Source: Stereum hirsutum FP-91666 SS1
Lineage: Eukaryota; Basidiomycota; Agaricomycetes; Russulales; Stereaceae
Direction: 5' to 3'
Length of the DNA: 64,000 nt
NCBI RefSeq assembly: GCF_000264905.1
Contig: NW_006763145.1
Span: forward strand, 127,261-191,260
Position 1 is the first letter of the stretch; every line of letters begins with the position of its first letter. Under the pieces are notes generated by a model that did not search any database, had not been told where the DNA came from, and saw only the letters and a program-made list of their open reading frames with translations. Positions 11,849 through 24,300 of the stretch are shown in pieces. The position numbers and the translations under genes are program-made.

Positions 11849-12461
11849 ACGACGGTTAAGAGTGCAAAACCACAGGAAAGGTACGTCTCGTATATCATCC
11901 TTAAATGCGAGCCGTTATAGACTATCGTTTCTAGTTTGACCCGTGCGGCCTCGAAGGAGAACGTCCCCGTAGGAGGGAAGGTTGCGACACTGTTCAGATC
12001 GGCGAAGGTCGCAACAGCTTCGCACTAAGATGCTTCGTTAAATCCATGCGCGAGAGTAGTCCCTTCGAGCGTAACGGAAAGATATATCACCATAGTCGCT
12101 CAGGAGATTTTGGAACCAGGGTCAGTGTGGCATTTTGATGCTCCAAGCGTCTACAAAGGTGAGCGGAGGAATGAGGACATACGGAACCACGATATTTGTG
12201 TAACAGCTCATGATATTCGTACAAGACGCCATGCTGCCCGACCGCGATGGTTCTGTTAAATTTGAGACGAACTACACTATTGGTGTCATGATGTTCTGTG
12301 GCCCACATACGATTTCAGTCAGTCCAAGATCTTGACAAAGGTCGTGATTCGAAACTCACAGGTAAAGCTTGAGAGCACGATTGAAATCATCTCTCGTCAT
12401 ACAAGGTATGCCACGAACAACCCCTTCACAAACGATATTCCTGAGTCAACCCTGGCACTTG
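11849..12461. other. Intergenic region between convergent genes
   Basis: This stretch lies between the 3' ends of the zinc-finger gene (+) and the NIPA-type transporter (-). No gene or repeat was recognised; it most likely holds the two 3' untranslated regions. Confidence 0.4.
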
Positions 12462-13999
12462 CTACCCCCTCGAGCTTCTCACCGGCGCCACCATATTCGT
12501 CACCTCCATACCCTCCTCATCCACACTCGTTCCCCCATGCCCAGTGTATACTCCGCTATCTCGACGCGCCTCCAAGTCATCCACACCACTTCCCTCACTA
12601 TGCCGGGCATCCTGGTCTACGAGCGCATATTCTTCATGCGACGGTTTCGTGCCCTTGCCTGGCTTTTGCGACAGTCCGAGAACGTGTATCCCAATAAATG
12701 TTACTGCGAAGCCTGTGAGGAGCGAGGCGATATTGGTTACGTCGTCGGTGTTGAAGCCTCGGTAAAGAAGAAGGGAGGCGATGACGGTCGCCGTCGTGAA
12801 GCAGACAGAGTACATCGGGTTCACTCTGCAATAATAGTCACTCCGGTGAGAGTACGGAGATGGAAATTGATCAAGAGGACCTACACGTTAGCAGAGAACG
12901 TATCCAGCGCCTTATTAAAATAGTTCATCTGAACTGCGATACACCCTATCACCGTCACTCCAAAAACATACGTGCTGGGGTATATGAACTGGTTGCTGCC
13001 CGCGAAGGTGAGTTTGACAGCGATACCGAAGCCTTTGATGGCCATGATCGATACAGAGCCAACGAGGGAACATATGGAGATATAGATGAGCGGGTTGGAC
13101 CGACCGTAGCGTGGGGCCACGCCGTAGACCATGACGAGGGAGAAAACGAGGACAGAGAAGCAGTACGTCATGAAGCCTGGGTGAACAGTCAGACACGATG
13201 TCAATAGGGGTCCTCGATAGCGCGGAACCAAGAGGTGAACACCGTCTCTGACCTGGTTGGAGTGCATATCGCAGAACCTCGTCGACAGTGTTGATTTCTT
13301 TGTCTTCGGGTGCATGTAGGACGATGGTGAGCGCACCTAGGAGGCAGAGTGCACATCCGACACGTCCTAGATGACCGAGCTCTTCTTTGAGTAGGTATGA
13401 AGCGAGGATGGCGCTGTTGGGAGGAGCGGCGTGGATGTAAGCGCTCGTTTAGAGTGGGGGGAAGACATGATGTTGGGTCACACCGTCCCAGCGCATACGC
13501 CGTCTAGCACTCACCCGATGATAACGCTGAGGGATCCTAACGGCGTTACGAGAATGGGAGGCGCAAAAGCGTATGCAGCAAAGTTCACGACTAGAGGGCG
13601 GGCAAGAGACGGTCAACCTAACCCAACCATACGTGCTAAAATAACAACTCACATTCCGCCAACACCACTGATTCAACGACACGCAGTACCCACAACCATC
13701 CCAGACCGTCTTAACTTTTCTTCCCCAGAATAAGCAAGCAGAAACGAACGCACGGGTGATGGTGCCAACCCACCATGTCGGGTTCTTGAGGTACGCGTAA
13801 TCGTCAGATGAAGCAGCGTACGTCCCATCTCTCTCGGACGCGTTCGTCAATCCCTGTATACAGACGTACCAGAATAGGTTAGTGAGAACCGAAAAGAAAA
13901 GGCATAGTTTTGGCGTACCATTTTAATGATGATGAACCCGAAACCGTTTGCTACTGCGCCTGCCAGGGCGAGTATCACGCCAATGTACTTGTCCTCCAT
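12462..13999 (-). CDS. NIPA-type magnesium transporter
   Basis: The start at 13999 gives MEDKYIGVILALAGAVANG, then the family signature FGFIIIKMGL and YLKNPTWWVGTIT. Later exons give VNFAAYAFAPPILVTPLGSL, LASYLLKEELGHLGRVGC, the lumenal-helix stretch PGFMTYCFSVLVFSLVMVYG and NPLIYISICSLVGSVSIMA. The last part reads QMNYFNKALDTFSANVVNPM. These are the diagnostic parts of the NIPA (DUF803) family, multi-helix membrane proteins that carry Mg2+. Six or seven introns interrupt the gene, and each junction restores the family sequence. The cytoplasmic C-terminus after FIGIHVLGLSQ is hydrophilic and acidic. Membrane location (plasma membrane or endosome) and Mg2+ transport are inferred from the family. 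Confidence 0.88.
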
Positions 14000-14612
14000 A
14001 GGTGGTGGTTATTGAGTTCGGCGTGGATATGGTAAACAATGATGCGTTTGAGGAATAATAAGGTCGACTATGAAGAGTTCGTATGGGTGGACATCGAGGT
14101 CAGGTAGGAGTGGTGGAGGCCTGAAAGTTGTCCATAACCGCAGTTGTGCTCGAGGCGTCTTACATATGGCTTATGACGTCCGTCAACATGCATTCGAGCG
14201 GCATATTTTCCAGTAGTAGCAAATTCGGACTATAATCGAGACAATGGCACGAGACGATGATGGTTGTAGGAGTCTATAGTGGTGATGAATTTCTGGACAT
14301 TGAGCTGGACGAAACGGAAAAGACTGGCAGCCGAGCTAACTGCGCCACCCAAAAATGTCGTCCTCGAGCAGTGTGGCCCAGGCGCAAGGTCGACAATGAG
14401 GGCCTAAAAAAGAAGCTATTCGGATTGGACTAGGTACTGTTCATTGGGTATTCATACATTCACATAGGTATTCGCCCCCCGGTTCTCCCCAAAGCATACA
14501 AGTAGACATCACTCCTCTAACTCGTACAGCCCATTCGTGCTTTCACGCGTCCCCGCTTCGCCAAGCATGCATTACCCACAATTCCTGACACCGAGTCCCC
14601 AGCACCCGTCAC
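14000..14612. other. Intergenic region between two minus-strand genes
   Basis: It contains the promoter side of the NIPA gene and the 3' end region of the charged-repeat gene. No open frame with recognisable content or clear repeat was found. Confidence 0.4.
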
Positions 14613-16125
14613 CTAGTTCTTGTCCTTGATTGGGAGCTGGTGCCCCGTCACCTGCTGGTACGACGCCCTGATCGCATCCGCGATACGTTCATCCTTGAAC
14701 TGCTCGGCTGCGGACTCGTCCGACTGATCGCCTTTATGGAGGGCATGTTCTTGAATAAAGTCGATCACTACATTCAAGACAGTCAATGGTGGGTAAGAAA
14801 CAGGGACACCGCGCAGGGAGTCTGTAAAGAGGACGTGTAGAATGAGACACGAGACGCACTCTTATCGAGGCCATCCTCGTTTACTTCGCCCTTTCGGCCA
14901 CCACCGGCCATCGAGTTCATCTGGATCACAGAAGCGGAACGATAGTCAGAACGTAGTATGAGAAAGAGGGCCCCGTAAAGATATGCCGTACCTTTTCTTC
15001 CAGCCAACCTCGCTGGGTCTTCTTCTTCTCCTCCGTCTTTTCACCGGTTAATACATCCTTGATCTAAGGTATAAAGGTGAGCTAGAGCTGAGTCTCTGAT
15101 GGATAACATGTTCAATGAGATAGTCCACCTTCGTGAAATCGAACTTCTTCTCGTGTTCGACTTGGACTTTCTTCTCGCCCTCGGGCGCATGGTGCCACAA
15201 CTGCTCAATCTAGAGATGGACGGGATAGTTACTGTCGTAAAAAACCGGAGATATATGAGCGTAGCGTTGAGGAATCGAATTGACCTTATGTTCCGTCCTA
15301 TGCTCATCCTCCTTCTGAATCTCCCCTTTCTCGGCTTTCTCGCGGTGCGGATTCCTAATCTCCTCGAGTTTCTCTTTGAATTCGTTCTTATGTTCCTTGA
15401 TAGCATCTTCGAGCTGTTGAGTACATAATTAGATCCGTCCATATCACTGTAGATAACATGGAATATGATACCACATCAAGGTGAGACGAACGTACCTTGT
15501 CGCCAATATGCTCATGGGCGCGTTTCTCGGCCTCGTAAGCCTGCTGGACCTCTGCAGCCGCAGCCTCCTCTTCTGCTTTACGCTCAGCACCGCCGTCGAA
15601 TACATCGTGAACCTGTACACCCATAATTGCATGATAGTCAACACGACGGAAGTCAGACAGATGTACGATGCGACAGCATACCTTGCCCATGAATCCACGC
15701 TCCTCGTCCACCTTCTCCATTGCAGCCTTCTTGTCTAGCTCAAGTTTCGCCAGTCTCAATCTCTCTTCCTCTTCTTCCAGCTCCCTCTTCTTCTTCCCGT
15801 CGTCGCCATCAAGCACGTCCTTAATCTACGGTAGTAATTGGCCATTCAAAAGCAATAAAAATTCAAGACCAGGTCAGTTCTTCGTCCATGATCCGGGCGA
15901 CTGAAAGGCTACGATGACGATAGGGGAAGTAGGAGGACATACACGCTCAGACCACCCCTCTTTCTTTTGCGCTCTTTCCTCATTCTTCATATCACCAGAC
16001 GTTCCCCCTTCCTTCAGAGGCTGATCCGTACCACTGATACTAGCTCCAGATTCTTCATGATGCGAATGGGAGTCGCCTTCAAGGGCATCCTTCAGTTTCG
16101 AAGATAGATCGTGGAAGGCGGACAT
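14613..16125 (-). CDS. Highly charged protein with repeated I-K-D-V-L-x-G motif
   Basis: Eight exons can be read from MSAFHDLSSKLKDALEG at 16125 to the stop at 14613. The family is not recognised. The chain is mostly Glu, Lys and Arg and should form long helices or a coiled coil (for example KRELEEEEERLRLAKLELDK, AEVQQAYEAEKRAHEH). A short motif returns, usually at an exon start: LKDALEGD, IKDVLDGD, VHDVFDGG and IKDVLTGE, each followed by a run of charged residues; a weaker echo is LWHHAPEGE. The end, AIRASYQQVTGHQLPIKDKN, is less charged. No signal peptide or membrane segment is visible. The repeat-per-exon layout suggests growth by exon duplication. A structural or stress-related role would be a guess. 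Confidence 0.7.
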
Positions 16126-16434
16126 ATCGATGTTGTTGCGATGTGTTTGGAATACGAATGGATGGGGAGAAGGGTAATAATGGTGTCCTTTTGTCAGTTA
16201 TAGTTATAGAACAAAGGATGGAGTTATAGGATGAAATGAAGCGTAGCCTGTTTGGGCCCGAGGTTCCCGTGCGGGTCTTACACGTGCATACATCTTTGTA
16301 CAGCTATTCTATATGTTCCCGTAAGTCTTTGCAGTTTTCCGCGATGATGGGTGTGACGTACTCAAGTGGTGGAAGGTAACTACTGAGCTCTGTTTTATGA
16401 ATCATGTTGCGTGCATTGACGGCGATATCAGAAG
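16126..16434. other. Intergenic region upstream of the charged-repeat gene
   Basis: This is the probable promoter of the minus-strand gene at 14613-16125, followed by the worn left part of a hAT remnant (a K-W-W-K reading near 16369). No separate gene was found. Confidence 0.35.
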
Positions 16435-16668
16435 CACAGCGTTGACTTTCCTGTTCTCTCGCTCATCGCACGGGATATTCTGGCGATCCCTGGTGTTAGT
16501 GTGGCGGTTGAGCGTTTGTTCTCGCATTGCCGCCAAACGATGACGGAATTGCGCTCTTCCATGGCGTCGGAAACAGCTGCCAAGGCCGTTGTCTCAAAGG
16601 ATTTGCTGAAGGAGGGTGTCGGAAAAGAGTTGGATTATCTTGACGGACATGGTATTTGGAACGAATAG
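16435..16668 (+). pseudogene. hAT transposase 3' remnant (dimerisation domain)
   Basis: The plus strand reads FPVLSLIARDILAIPGVSVA, then VERLFSHCRQ and RSSMASETAAKAVVSKDLL, ending GIWNE and a stop at 16666-16668. This is the C-terminal dimerisation domain of hAT-family transposases; the A-V-E-R-L-F-S core is diagnostic. Upstream only a degraded K-W-W-K-V can be seen and no catalytic region, so this is a fragment of a dead element. A matching terminal repeat lies about 135 bp further on, at 16803-16820. Confidence 0.85.
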
Positions 16669-16802
16669 TTACGAGTAGTATTTGTTTCAAATGATTATGC
16701 TAAATTCGGGCGGATCTTACAATATGATACATTTCGAGCTCCGTGTACTCGATTTCCACATGATTCGGTTTTGTTACAATACCGGCCCGTAACATAACTT
16801 AA

Positions 16803-16820
16803 GTAATTTTGTCAAGCCCT
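16803..16820 (+). repeat. Terminal repeat of a hAT-like element, right end
   Basis: The 18-base sequence gtaattttgtcaagccct is identical to 31023-31040. Read inward from the element end it is AGGGCTTGACAAAATTAC, which resembles hAT-superfamily terminal repeats. It sits downstream of the hAT remnant at 16435-16668, where the 3' terminal repeat of that element would be expected. Confidence 0.65.
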
Positions 16821-17309
16821 ATGTGGGAAACAACACAACTACGCCACTCCTCTTGTCGCGTGCGCTCATCGCCACAACGCCAAGAACGCAACGTTGCGTA
16901 TAGCATACCCAGTAACCCAACCCTAGTGCATAAAGATACAACAAAGGTCTTTTGTTGTAAGACTGGAGGTTTGTTGCAAGTCATTTCGAGCATGTATTCA
17001 CTTGCAGGTTCATACAGGCCACAGTATTCAGGTGCACGCATATATAGAATGTGCCGTGACGTGTATTTGCATCCATGGTCATACAGCGTGCAAATGGAGA
17101 GGTGACTGCCACAAACATTGTATTTAGACGGAAGACTAGCATGCACATGAAATGAAACCATAGGAGCCGGGCAGAAAGGATCGAGCAGAAGAACACATCA
17201 CGATAAGAGGCCACAGCGATTACAACAGGTCCATGCTCAAGAAGAGACACGATACGAACGAAGAGAGCGCACATTGACAAAATAGAATGATGAAGTAAAC
17301 GAAGGAACA
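16821..17309. other. Intergenic region after the hAT remnant
   Basis: No gene or clear repeat was recognised. The right part probably holds the 3' untranslated region of the minus-strand DUF6698 gene. Confidence 0.35.
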
Positions 17310-20300
17310 TCAAGTCTTCTTCTGTTTCGGACGTGGCCTCGAGCTAACTGCCTTCGAGTTCTTCAACGTCTGATTCTTAGTCTTCTTCGCTGGTTGTGAA
17401 GCCGCCTGAACACTGTCGTCGTCGTCTTCCCCTTCACCCTCATCTGACCTACTCTTCCGTTTCCTCGTCTTTGTAGGGCTCCGCTCCACATCCTCTATAT
17501 CCGCACGCTTTCCATGCTTCTTCACACGACCTTCCTTGTCCTCGTCCTCATCCTCGCCCTCCCTGACATCCGCGGCTACCTTCCGTGGCTTCCGTCTTTG
17601 CACTCTCTCATCTTCCAGATGTTCCTCTTCATCCCGACCATTACGGCCACTAACGAAACCTACAGAGGAACGAGATGGTCCAGGTGAGTCCCTGTCGCTT
17701 GAGGTGGAGTTTGTTAATGGCGAAGACGTGCGCGAGGGTGAGGTTAAACTAGAAGGGAGGACTTCGGGAGACGAGCGACGAAGAGACATCGAGCTGGTAT
17801 CTGAGACGGTGGTAGAGACCTCAGGATGGCGGTCTGAGAGTATGGTGCGAGGCCTTATAGTGCGAGATTCCGAGGTATTTACGGCTGTTGCAGAGGTTGA
17901 CGAAGGCGGCATCGGTTCCAGAGCCGAAGAGGAGGGAGCTGAGGAAGACGAAGCTGAGGAAGATGGCACTATTGGAGCTGAGGAACGAGTTGACGAAGGA
18001 AAAGAAATCGAAGCACCAGATGTAGAAGTAGGAACAGAAGTCGTTGAAGGTGGACCGAGCGTAGAAGGACGAGAAGAGCAGGAAACCTGAGACACTTGGG
18101 ACGAGAGGATGGGCACAGCTGCATCAGAAGAGTTCGATTTTGAAGACACGGATGTTACTTGGAGACGAGTAGCGCTAGCCGAAGTGGAAATCATTGGCAG
18201 TGTGGCACCTGACGAGCTAGTACTAGATGAGGCGGGTGGATCAGCGCGGGTCGAAGAGTCAGTCGTTGAGCCTGTTGACGCGGTAGGGTTCGTCATTGCT
18301 GCTAAGGGATAAGTAGTACAGCGTGTCGTTCCATGTTATAGCCAATCAAGAACTCACTAGTAGCTGATTTTGCTGCCTCTGCTTGAGCCAAAATCCGCTC
18401 GCGCATGGTCAGAGCTCCACTAGGCTTCGACTTTGGTCTTGAAACGACACGGCCGTCCTTGTTCTTGAAGACTTCTCTGGAGAAGCAATCAGTACGTCGA
18501 GGGTAAATTACTCTAATGCTCAACACTCACATATTCCACCACTCGTAAGTCGGGCCGGACCACCTCTCGATCACAGGCTCTTTTGTCTGGAAGAGCTCTA
18601 TGACATCGTAGTACATCTCAGGATAATCAAAGAGGTCGTCTTTCTCGCAGAACTTCCTCGAGCTGATGGCAATCCGAGTCTCAAAATTCCAGATGCTCAG
18701 TAGATGTCACGGTTCACAATGAGATAAGGAGTGGCAGACATACCTGAACGCTGAGGTACGAGATGAATGGTGCAGTTAGTTTCGTGATTCCGTGGATATC
18801 CGCAATACACGGCCGCGCGTTCTTCGAACGGCTTCCATTGAACGTCGCTGATTTCCCGAGCAAGACGGTACGAGCAAACTTATAGGCGGTATCACCATAC
18901 TGTTATGGTACAAGAGGAGAGTACTCACACAAGCCATGATGGGTGACTGGGAAAACCCGTTGAGGAGGTCACCGGGAGAGTAGGAGCCTGGAGCATAGCA
19001 CACCGAAGGATATTCCTCGGTCGTTAGTGCCTCTTCGCCATTCGGACCGTAACGCTCAGAGAACCTGGAGCAGCGTGAACAGTGAGCTTCAAGATCGAGG
19101 TGGAGACACGTACTTTATAGGATCAGCATCAAACTCGTTGAGTAAAGATGGTGGAGTCAGTAAGCGAGCATATTCGAGATCGTTAAAGCCTCGGTCCGCC
19201 TTGTCATTCGAGGTGAACGGCATCGATCCACTTGATGCAGTGCTATTGGCTGATATAGACTTTGCGTGTGCGATCCAACTCGCAATTCCGGACTTGGCTT
19301 TTTCAGTGTCTTCGTTCTTGCCAGCGTTCGCTGCCGATGTAATCTATAATAATAAGTGTGAGTCAAAAAGATTGTTGTGTTGTGTTGTTGCTTCAGTGCC
19401 AGTCGATCGCTTGACGGTCGGAGGTGTTTGTTTAACAGCCTGAGGCCGTGCAGCTCACGCGTGAGCTGCACGGATGTGGTGTCCGGGAACTCGGATACCA
19501 GCCGGTGCCACTGTGGCCCACAGCCCACAGGTGGGTTAATGAGAGTGGCGCAAAATGTGTTGAGCAAGCATACAGCCGCATATATGCACCTTTACCATAG
19601 TAAAAGGTGCATATATGCGGCCCTTCATTCACAGACACAGCAGTTCCAGGCGAGACGAAAGCAACCAAACATATATAAAGCCCAATTCAATAGGAGAATA
19701 CTTACCTCGTTGACCAACTGCCACAGCCCATCGAGGTCGTCTTTATCAATATACTGCTGGATGCGTTTCTTGAGTCCGGGGGCGTGAGACAGCATAGAAT
19801 TGTAAGATTTCTGCATTCGCAGTATAACCGTGTCCTCCCTGTCGAATACTCAGTGGAGAGAAATGGAAAAAAAAAATCATGAGAGGTGTACGCACACGTT
19901 ATACTCAGCGCAGAGTGAAGTCATCACCTTGGTCGTATCGAGGTACCCCTCTGAGTCCACATCGTCATCGGTAGCGAGAAGGCCATCCAGCGACATTCCG
20001 ACGTTGAAGACTTCCTGGTAATTAGCGTAGAGGTCGATTCCTCGGCGAAACCACTTGGCACGTTCAAGGATCTTTGCATTGCTACAAAGATGCCACAAGA
20101 CAGATATTGAAGAAGAAGCGATAGAAAATTTTGAGTATACACGCACCCATTGTCAGCGCATCGTCTCTTTTTTCTACCCCGCCTGTTACCGTTCTTGCCT
20201 CTTTTTTTCGCCTTTTCGCCCCTCTTCGACTTTGCAGCTGATTCCTGCTCGTCTTCAGACTCTTGGGAGGAGTCTTCACTCTGGGAGGATTCTGAATCTT

Positions 20301-20364
20301 CAGAGGATGACGAGGGTGGTGTGGGCGACCGCTTGCGTGAGACACGAGAGGAAGAACTGGCCAT
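17310..20364 (-). CDS. DUF6698-domain protein with Ser-rich tail
   Basis: The start at 20364 opens a Ser/Glu/Lys-rich leader ending in a nuclear-signal-like NRRGRKKRR. After an intron, exons read AKILERAKWFRRGIDLYANY, then YIDKDDLDGLWQLVNE and DKADRGFNDLEYARLLTPPS. The core follows: YSPGDLLNGFSQSPIMAC, NARPCIADIHGITKLTAPFI and a segment ending WSGPTYEWWN. The R-G-F-N, G-D-L-L-x-G, I-H-G-I-T and W-W-N points match the DUF6698 domain, a basidiomycete family of unknown function often expanded in Agaricomycetes. The last exon (17310-18296) adds over 300 residues rich in Ser, Thr and Pro, then Lys/Glu-rich stretches. One intron (about 19343-19708) is unusually long and carries palindromes. Nuclear location is inferred from the basic stretches. 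Confidence 0.8.
19446..19473. repeat. 28-bp perfect palindrome
   Basis: The 14-base half ccgtgcagctcacg is followed directly by its exact reverse complement. It lies in the long intron of the DUF6698 gene. Confidence 0.95.
19575..19621. repeat. Hairpin with 19-bp perfect stem
   Basis: The arms are 19575-19593 (gccgcatatatgcaccttt) and 19603-19621 (its reverse complement), separated by a nine-base loop. It lies in the same intron as the 28-bp palindrome. Confidence 0.95.
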
Positions 20365-21335
20365 GGTAGTGGAAGGAAAGAGAGTGGCGAGGCATCACTG
20401 GATAAATGCGGCGCGCGTTCCGTCCTCATGACACGTGATCGCGTTACTTATCCCGGTTTTGGATGGGCGTCCAACGCTGTTGAGCATTCTCGAGCTTCAA
20501 GTCTCCCTCTCACCTTCTCTTTGGCCTTGTCCTTCGTACTGATGCACATTTATTTCCTTGTTCCAAGCTCAAGCGCATGAGAAGCAGGATTGAAGGCTCA
20601 TACACGACTGTGGGGCTATCCAACCGCCACTCGTAGAGTCAGGCTCTAGGTATTGAAGTTGCATTCGTCACTTCCTTCCTGCATGCACCCTGTTCGAGCA
20701 ATCAACTCTTGGCTTTTATTAGACACCATCACATCGATGAGTTATACTGTGCTCTTTTTTGTGCTCCTATGACTGCTTATGCTTGCATCTCTTGCCCACT
20801 TGACCTGATGGCTTGGGAACGGCGCCTGGGCTTCTCTATGTTTCGCCGCAATTGGCGACCCTATTCACATCTTCGTACTCGCATCAATCTCGACCAGCTA
20901 GGCATCTTCAGCGCCATCACTTGGCGATGCTTCCTGTATCCATCTGGCTTGTCATGTTCTTTTGAGGCTAGGAGTGGCAGGGACTCGAAGCTAGACAGCA
21001 GGTCTTATGAACCCACTCCATACCGTTGTCGAGACCACATTTTTTTGGCTCCAATATCAGTGTATGTTATGCTCATGTCTCTCATAACTTGAATGATATC
21101 ACAATGCTCGAATATCATGCTTCTAACGTGTGACGTCACTTGGAGGGGTTTAGCCTCCGGTGTAATATGGCCCGAGTGTTGCTCACAAGTGTTTCTCTCC
21201 TACTTGGGCATATCTGATCCCATAAAAAGAATGGGACCTTGGACACCTTATGAGCTTGTATAGCAGATGCCCATCCTCGCCGAAAATTTATTGGGGTCAC
21301 GACACGGAGTCCTATTCTTTGTTCTCACCACCACC
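20365..21335. other. Region between DUF6698 gene and Plavaka transposase
   Basis: It should contain the promoter of the DUF6698 gene and the 5' end of the Plavaka element. An open frame at 20709-21092 (+) has no recognisable motif. No CACTA-like terminal repeat could be fixed by eye. Confidence 0.35.
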
Positions 21336-24300
21336 ATGCCCTCCCTCTCCTGCCCTGGCTGTAACAGCAAGAACAGCTTTTCGACATCGAACGCACTCAA
21401 ACACCACCAGCAGAAATGTCAAGGTTACCAGGAATATTATGAGAGCAAGAAGACTTCACGACGCGTACGAAAACGACTTGCACCTCGGGCGGCGGACGAA
21501 CCAGCAAAACGTCAACGCGCAGATGAACAGCCTGAAGCATCAGGTAGCGCGAGCGTGCAAGTAAGTGTTGCATTGTAACTGTTTTATTCGAGATTTGGTG
21601 TTGAACATTCTTGCAAGCAGTGTGCGACGACACTGTCCCCAAGGGTCATAAATTCCGAAGACCAACCCGTTTGTCTCCGCCACTGTTATTCTAACGGTAG
21701 GAGTTATTACTAATATAATGTCTATACCACCTTTAGAACCCGCCCACCCTCATTGATGATATACCTGCCTTATTACCTGACACCGTACCCGTTCAGCTCT
21801 CTCGATCTGGACGTGCAGTCCGTGTACCGAAACGTTTGAAGGACTTCGTACCAGGCACCCAGATCAAAAGCATGTCACAGTATCCCAACACCCCAGCAGT
21901 CGCCCCATTGCCTCCACCACCGACTCCACCTTCAATAACTCCACCATCACCCCCGTGTACCGTTCCTCCTCAATCACGCTCACCGTTTGTTACCGAACCG
22001 GATGAATTCGGGCTCTATAGAATTTATCCCAACCGGCCGAGCGCTATGCCTACTCTCGATACTTCACTTGCTAGCCTATGTGATTCTCCCTCACTTGCTC
22101 GATACGCCAAGTCGGCCAGCACCTCTTCTGCTGCTGCTGCGGAAGCTCCCACAGTCGTGGATGTCGAAGCTGAGAAAAGAGCCGCGTTTGCGCCTTTTCC
22201 TAACCTTGGAACTGCTCTGACGACCTACTGGCAGCAGACGGGATCTTCGACCAAGTCCAATGCCGAGATGGACCGTCTCACAGCATTCCAGCAGCATTTT
22301 CCAGCAACAGACGTCAAGGCCTTCCGAGCTCAGCATGAGACTAGGCGCCTTGACAAACACATCGAGGCTGACTGCAGTTGGACCACATCTTCCGTCCGAA
22401 TACGTCTTCCGCCGGCCAACATTCCAGGTGATTGCGGTCAGGAGAGCGCTGCGCCCACACTCACGGTCGATAAAGTCATGCACCGCTCTATCATCGACAT
22501 CGTTACCGATGTTTATAGTAACAAGGAGATCGCTCCCACCCTCCATACAACGCCATTTGAACTTCGCTGCGAGTCTGTGGATGGTTCATCTTCGGAGCGC
22601 ATTTACGGCGAGCTTTTCACCTCCCCCGCTCTCCTTGAAGAACATGTTGCCATTCAGCAATTATCCGGCAACCCTGACGATGGATTTGAGTGCATTGTGG
22701 CACCAATCTTACTCGGGTCAGACGCCACACATCTTGCTCAGTTTGGTGATGCTTCACTTTGGCCGTTCTATATGATGATCGCCGCCCAATCAAAGTACAC
22801 CTTAGCTCGACCATCTGCGCACGCATGCCATCATCTTGCATATGTTCCATCGGTATGTAGTTGCTACTGTCTGCTGTCGTCATTCGACTATGCTAACACT
22901 CGCTTGCCACACAGCTTCCCGACGACTTTCAAGACGAATACCGCCACATCTTTGGGGACAAAGCCCGACCCGAAGTTCTCACCCACTGCAAAAGAGACTT
23001 GTTCCACGAAATATGGAACCTACTCCTTGACGAGAAGTTTATGGACGCATACCAAAACGGAATCTTGGTGGATTGTGGCGATGGCCGACGACGTCGTATC
23101 TTCCCCCGGTTTTTCTCCTATACAGCTGATTATCCAGAGAAGTATGTCATGTTATCTGTTTCTCCCTTAACGGAATCGTCTCTCATGAGCTGACAAAATT
23201 GAATTTGCTGCAGGGTACTCATCGCAACGATCAAGAACCTTGGGCGATGTCCGTGTCCATCCTGCTTTGTCGAAAAAGCCAACATCCACAAGATGGGAAC
23301 AAAGCCCGATATGAAGACGCGTGAGAAGGATCTTCGCGTCGACGATGAGAACCGGCGGTTTGACATAGAGACTGCACGGCGTCTCATCTTCGAGAGTGGA
23401 GTTCGCATCAACTCTGAAAGAATTGACACGGTTCTCGGCGGATCAGGAGTACCTACACGGGTACTTATGTTCATTGTCCGTGTTCAACGCTGCTTGTTAC
23501 CCACTAACGCTCGGATCGCCACCCACACAGAATGCTTTCTCAAAGCTTGCATTGGTCAATGAATTCAACATTTTTGCTATACTCCTCGTCGACCTCCTAC
23601 ACGAATTTGAGGCCGGTGTTTGGAGGGCCATCTTTGCTCACCTGGTCCGTTTACTCATTGCTATCAAAGGAACTGCCTTAGACGAACTTAACGAACGGTG
23701 GGTCTCCTTGCTCGTCAATGACTTGGACCTTGCATACTTTCATCTTTCACTTGCCGCTTACACCTTGCATGCTGACCAAAAGTATTCAGTTATCGACGTG
23801 TCCCTACCTTTGGAGACGATACTATCAGAAAATTCAGCACAAATGCCTCGGAGATGAAAAAGCTTGCCGCTAGGGACTTCGAAGACCTTCTTCAGGTGAG
23901 ATGAATAAGTAACCTTAAATGTCACCAGGGCGGTCAATGAAGCACATGAACTAAATTTACATCTGCCTCTCTCAGTGCGCTATCCCGGTCTTCGAAGGTC
24001 TCTTTCCCAGCGAGCACAATAAGGTTATTCTTGATTTATTATTTGATCTGAACTCGTGGCTCGCTTTCGCGAAGATGCGCCTGCACACCGACTCTACCTT
24101 AGACGACCTGGAAAATATCACTACACAGTTAGGGGCATCCGTTCGGCTGTTCAAGAAGCGGAGTTGCGCCGAATGGAAGACATTTGAGCTTCCCCGAGAG
24201 GCCCGTGCACGAGCAAGACGCGAACATCGACAAGCTCAAAAGGCCGCCACTAACACAGAAAAGGACTTGTCGAATACAGTTCCAACTACCGGTGCCACCC

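Larger units (their letters stand above)
19343..19708 (-). other. Unusually long intron (~365 bp) carrying palindromes
   Basis: It lies between the exon ending GLWQLVNE and the exon starting ITSAANAGK of the DUF6698 gene. Neighbouring introns are about 50-70 bp. It holds a 28-base perfect palindrome, an imperfect palindrome just after it, and a 19-bp stem hairpin. The intron was probably enlarged by insertion of a small non-coding element. Confidence 0.65.

Noticed and set aside
17536..18090. Long plus-strand open frame of 184 codons
   Set aside because: It is the antisense shadow of the Ser-rich last exon of the DUF6698 gene; its acidic composition follows from that exon.
20709..21092. Open frame of 127 codons between the DUF6698 gene and the Plavaka transposase
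   Set aside because: No motif, no clear splice partner, and it lies where the 5' end of the transposon is expected.
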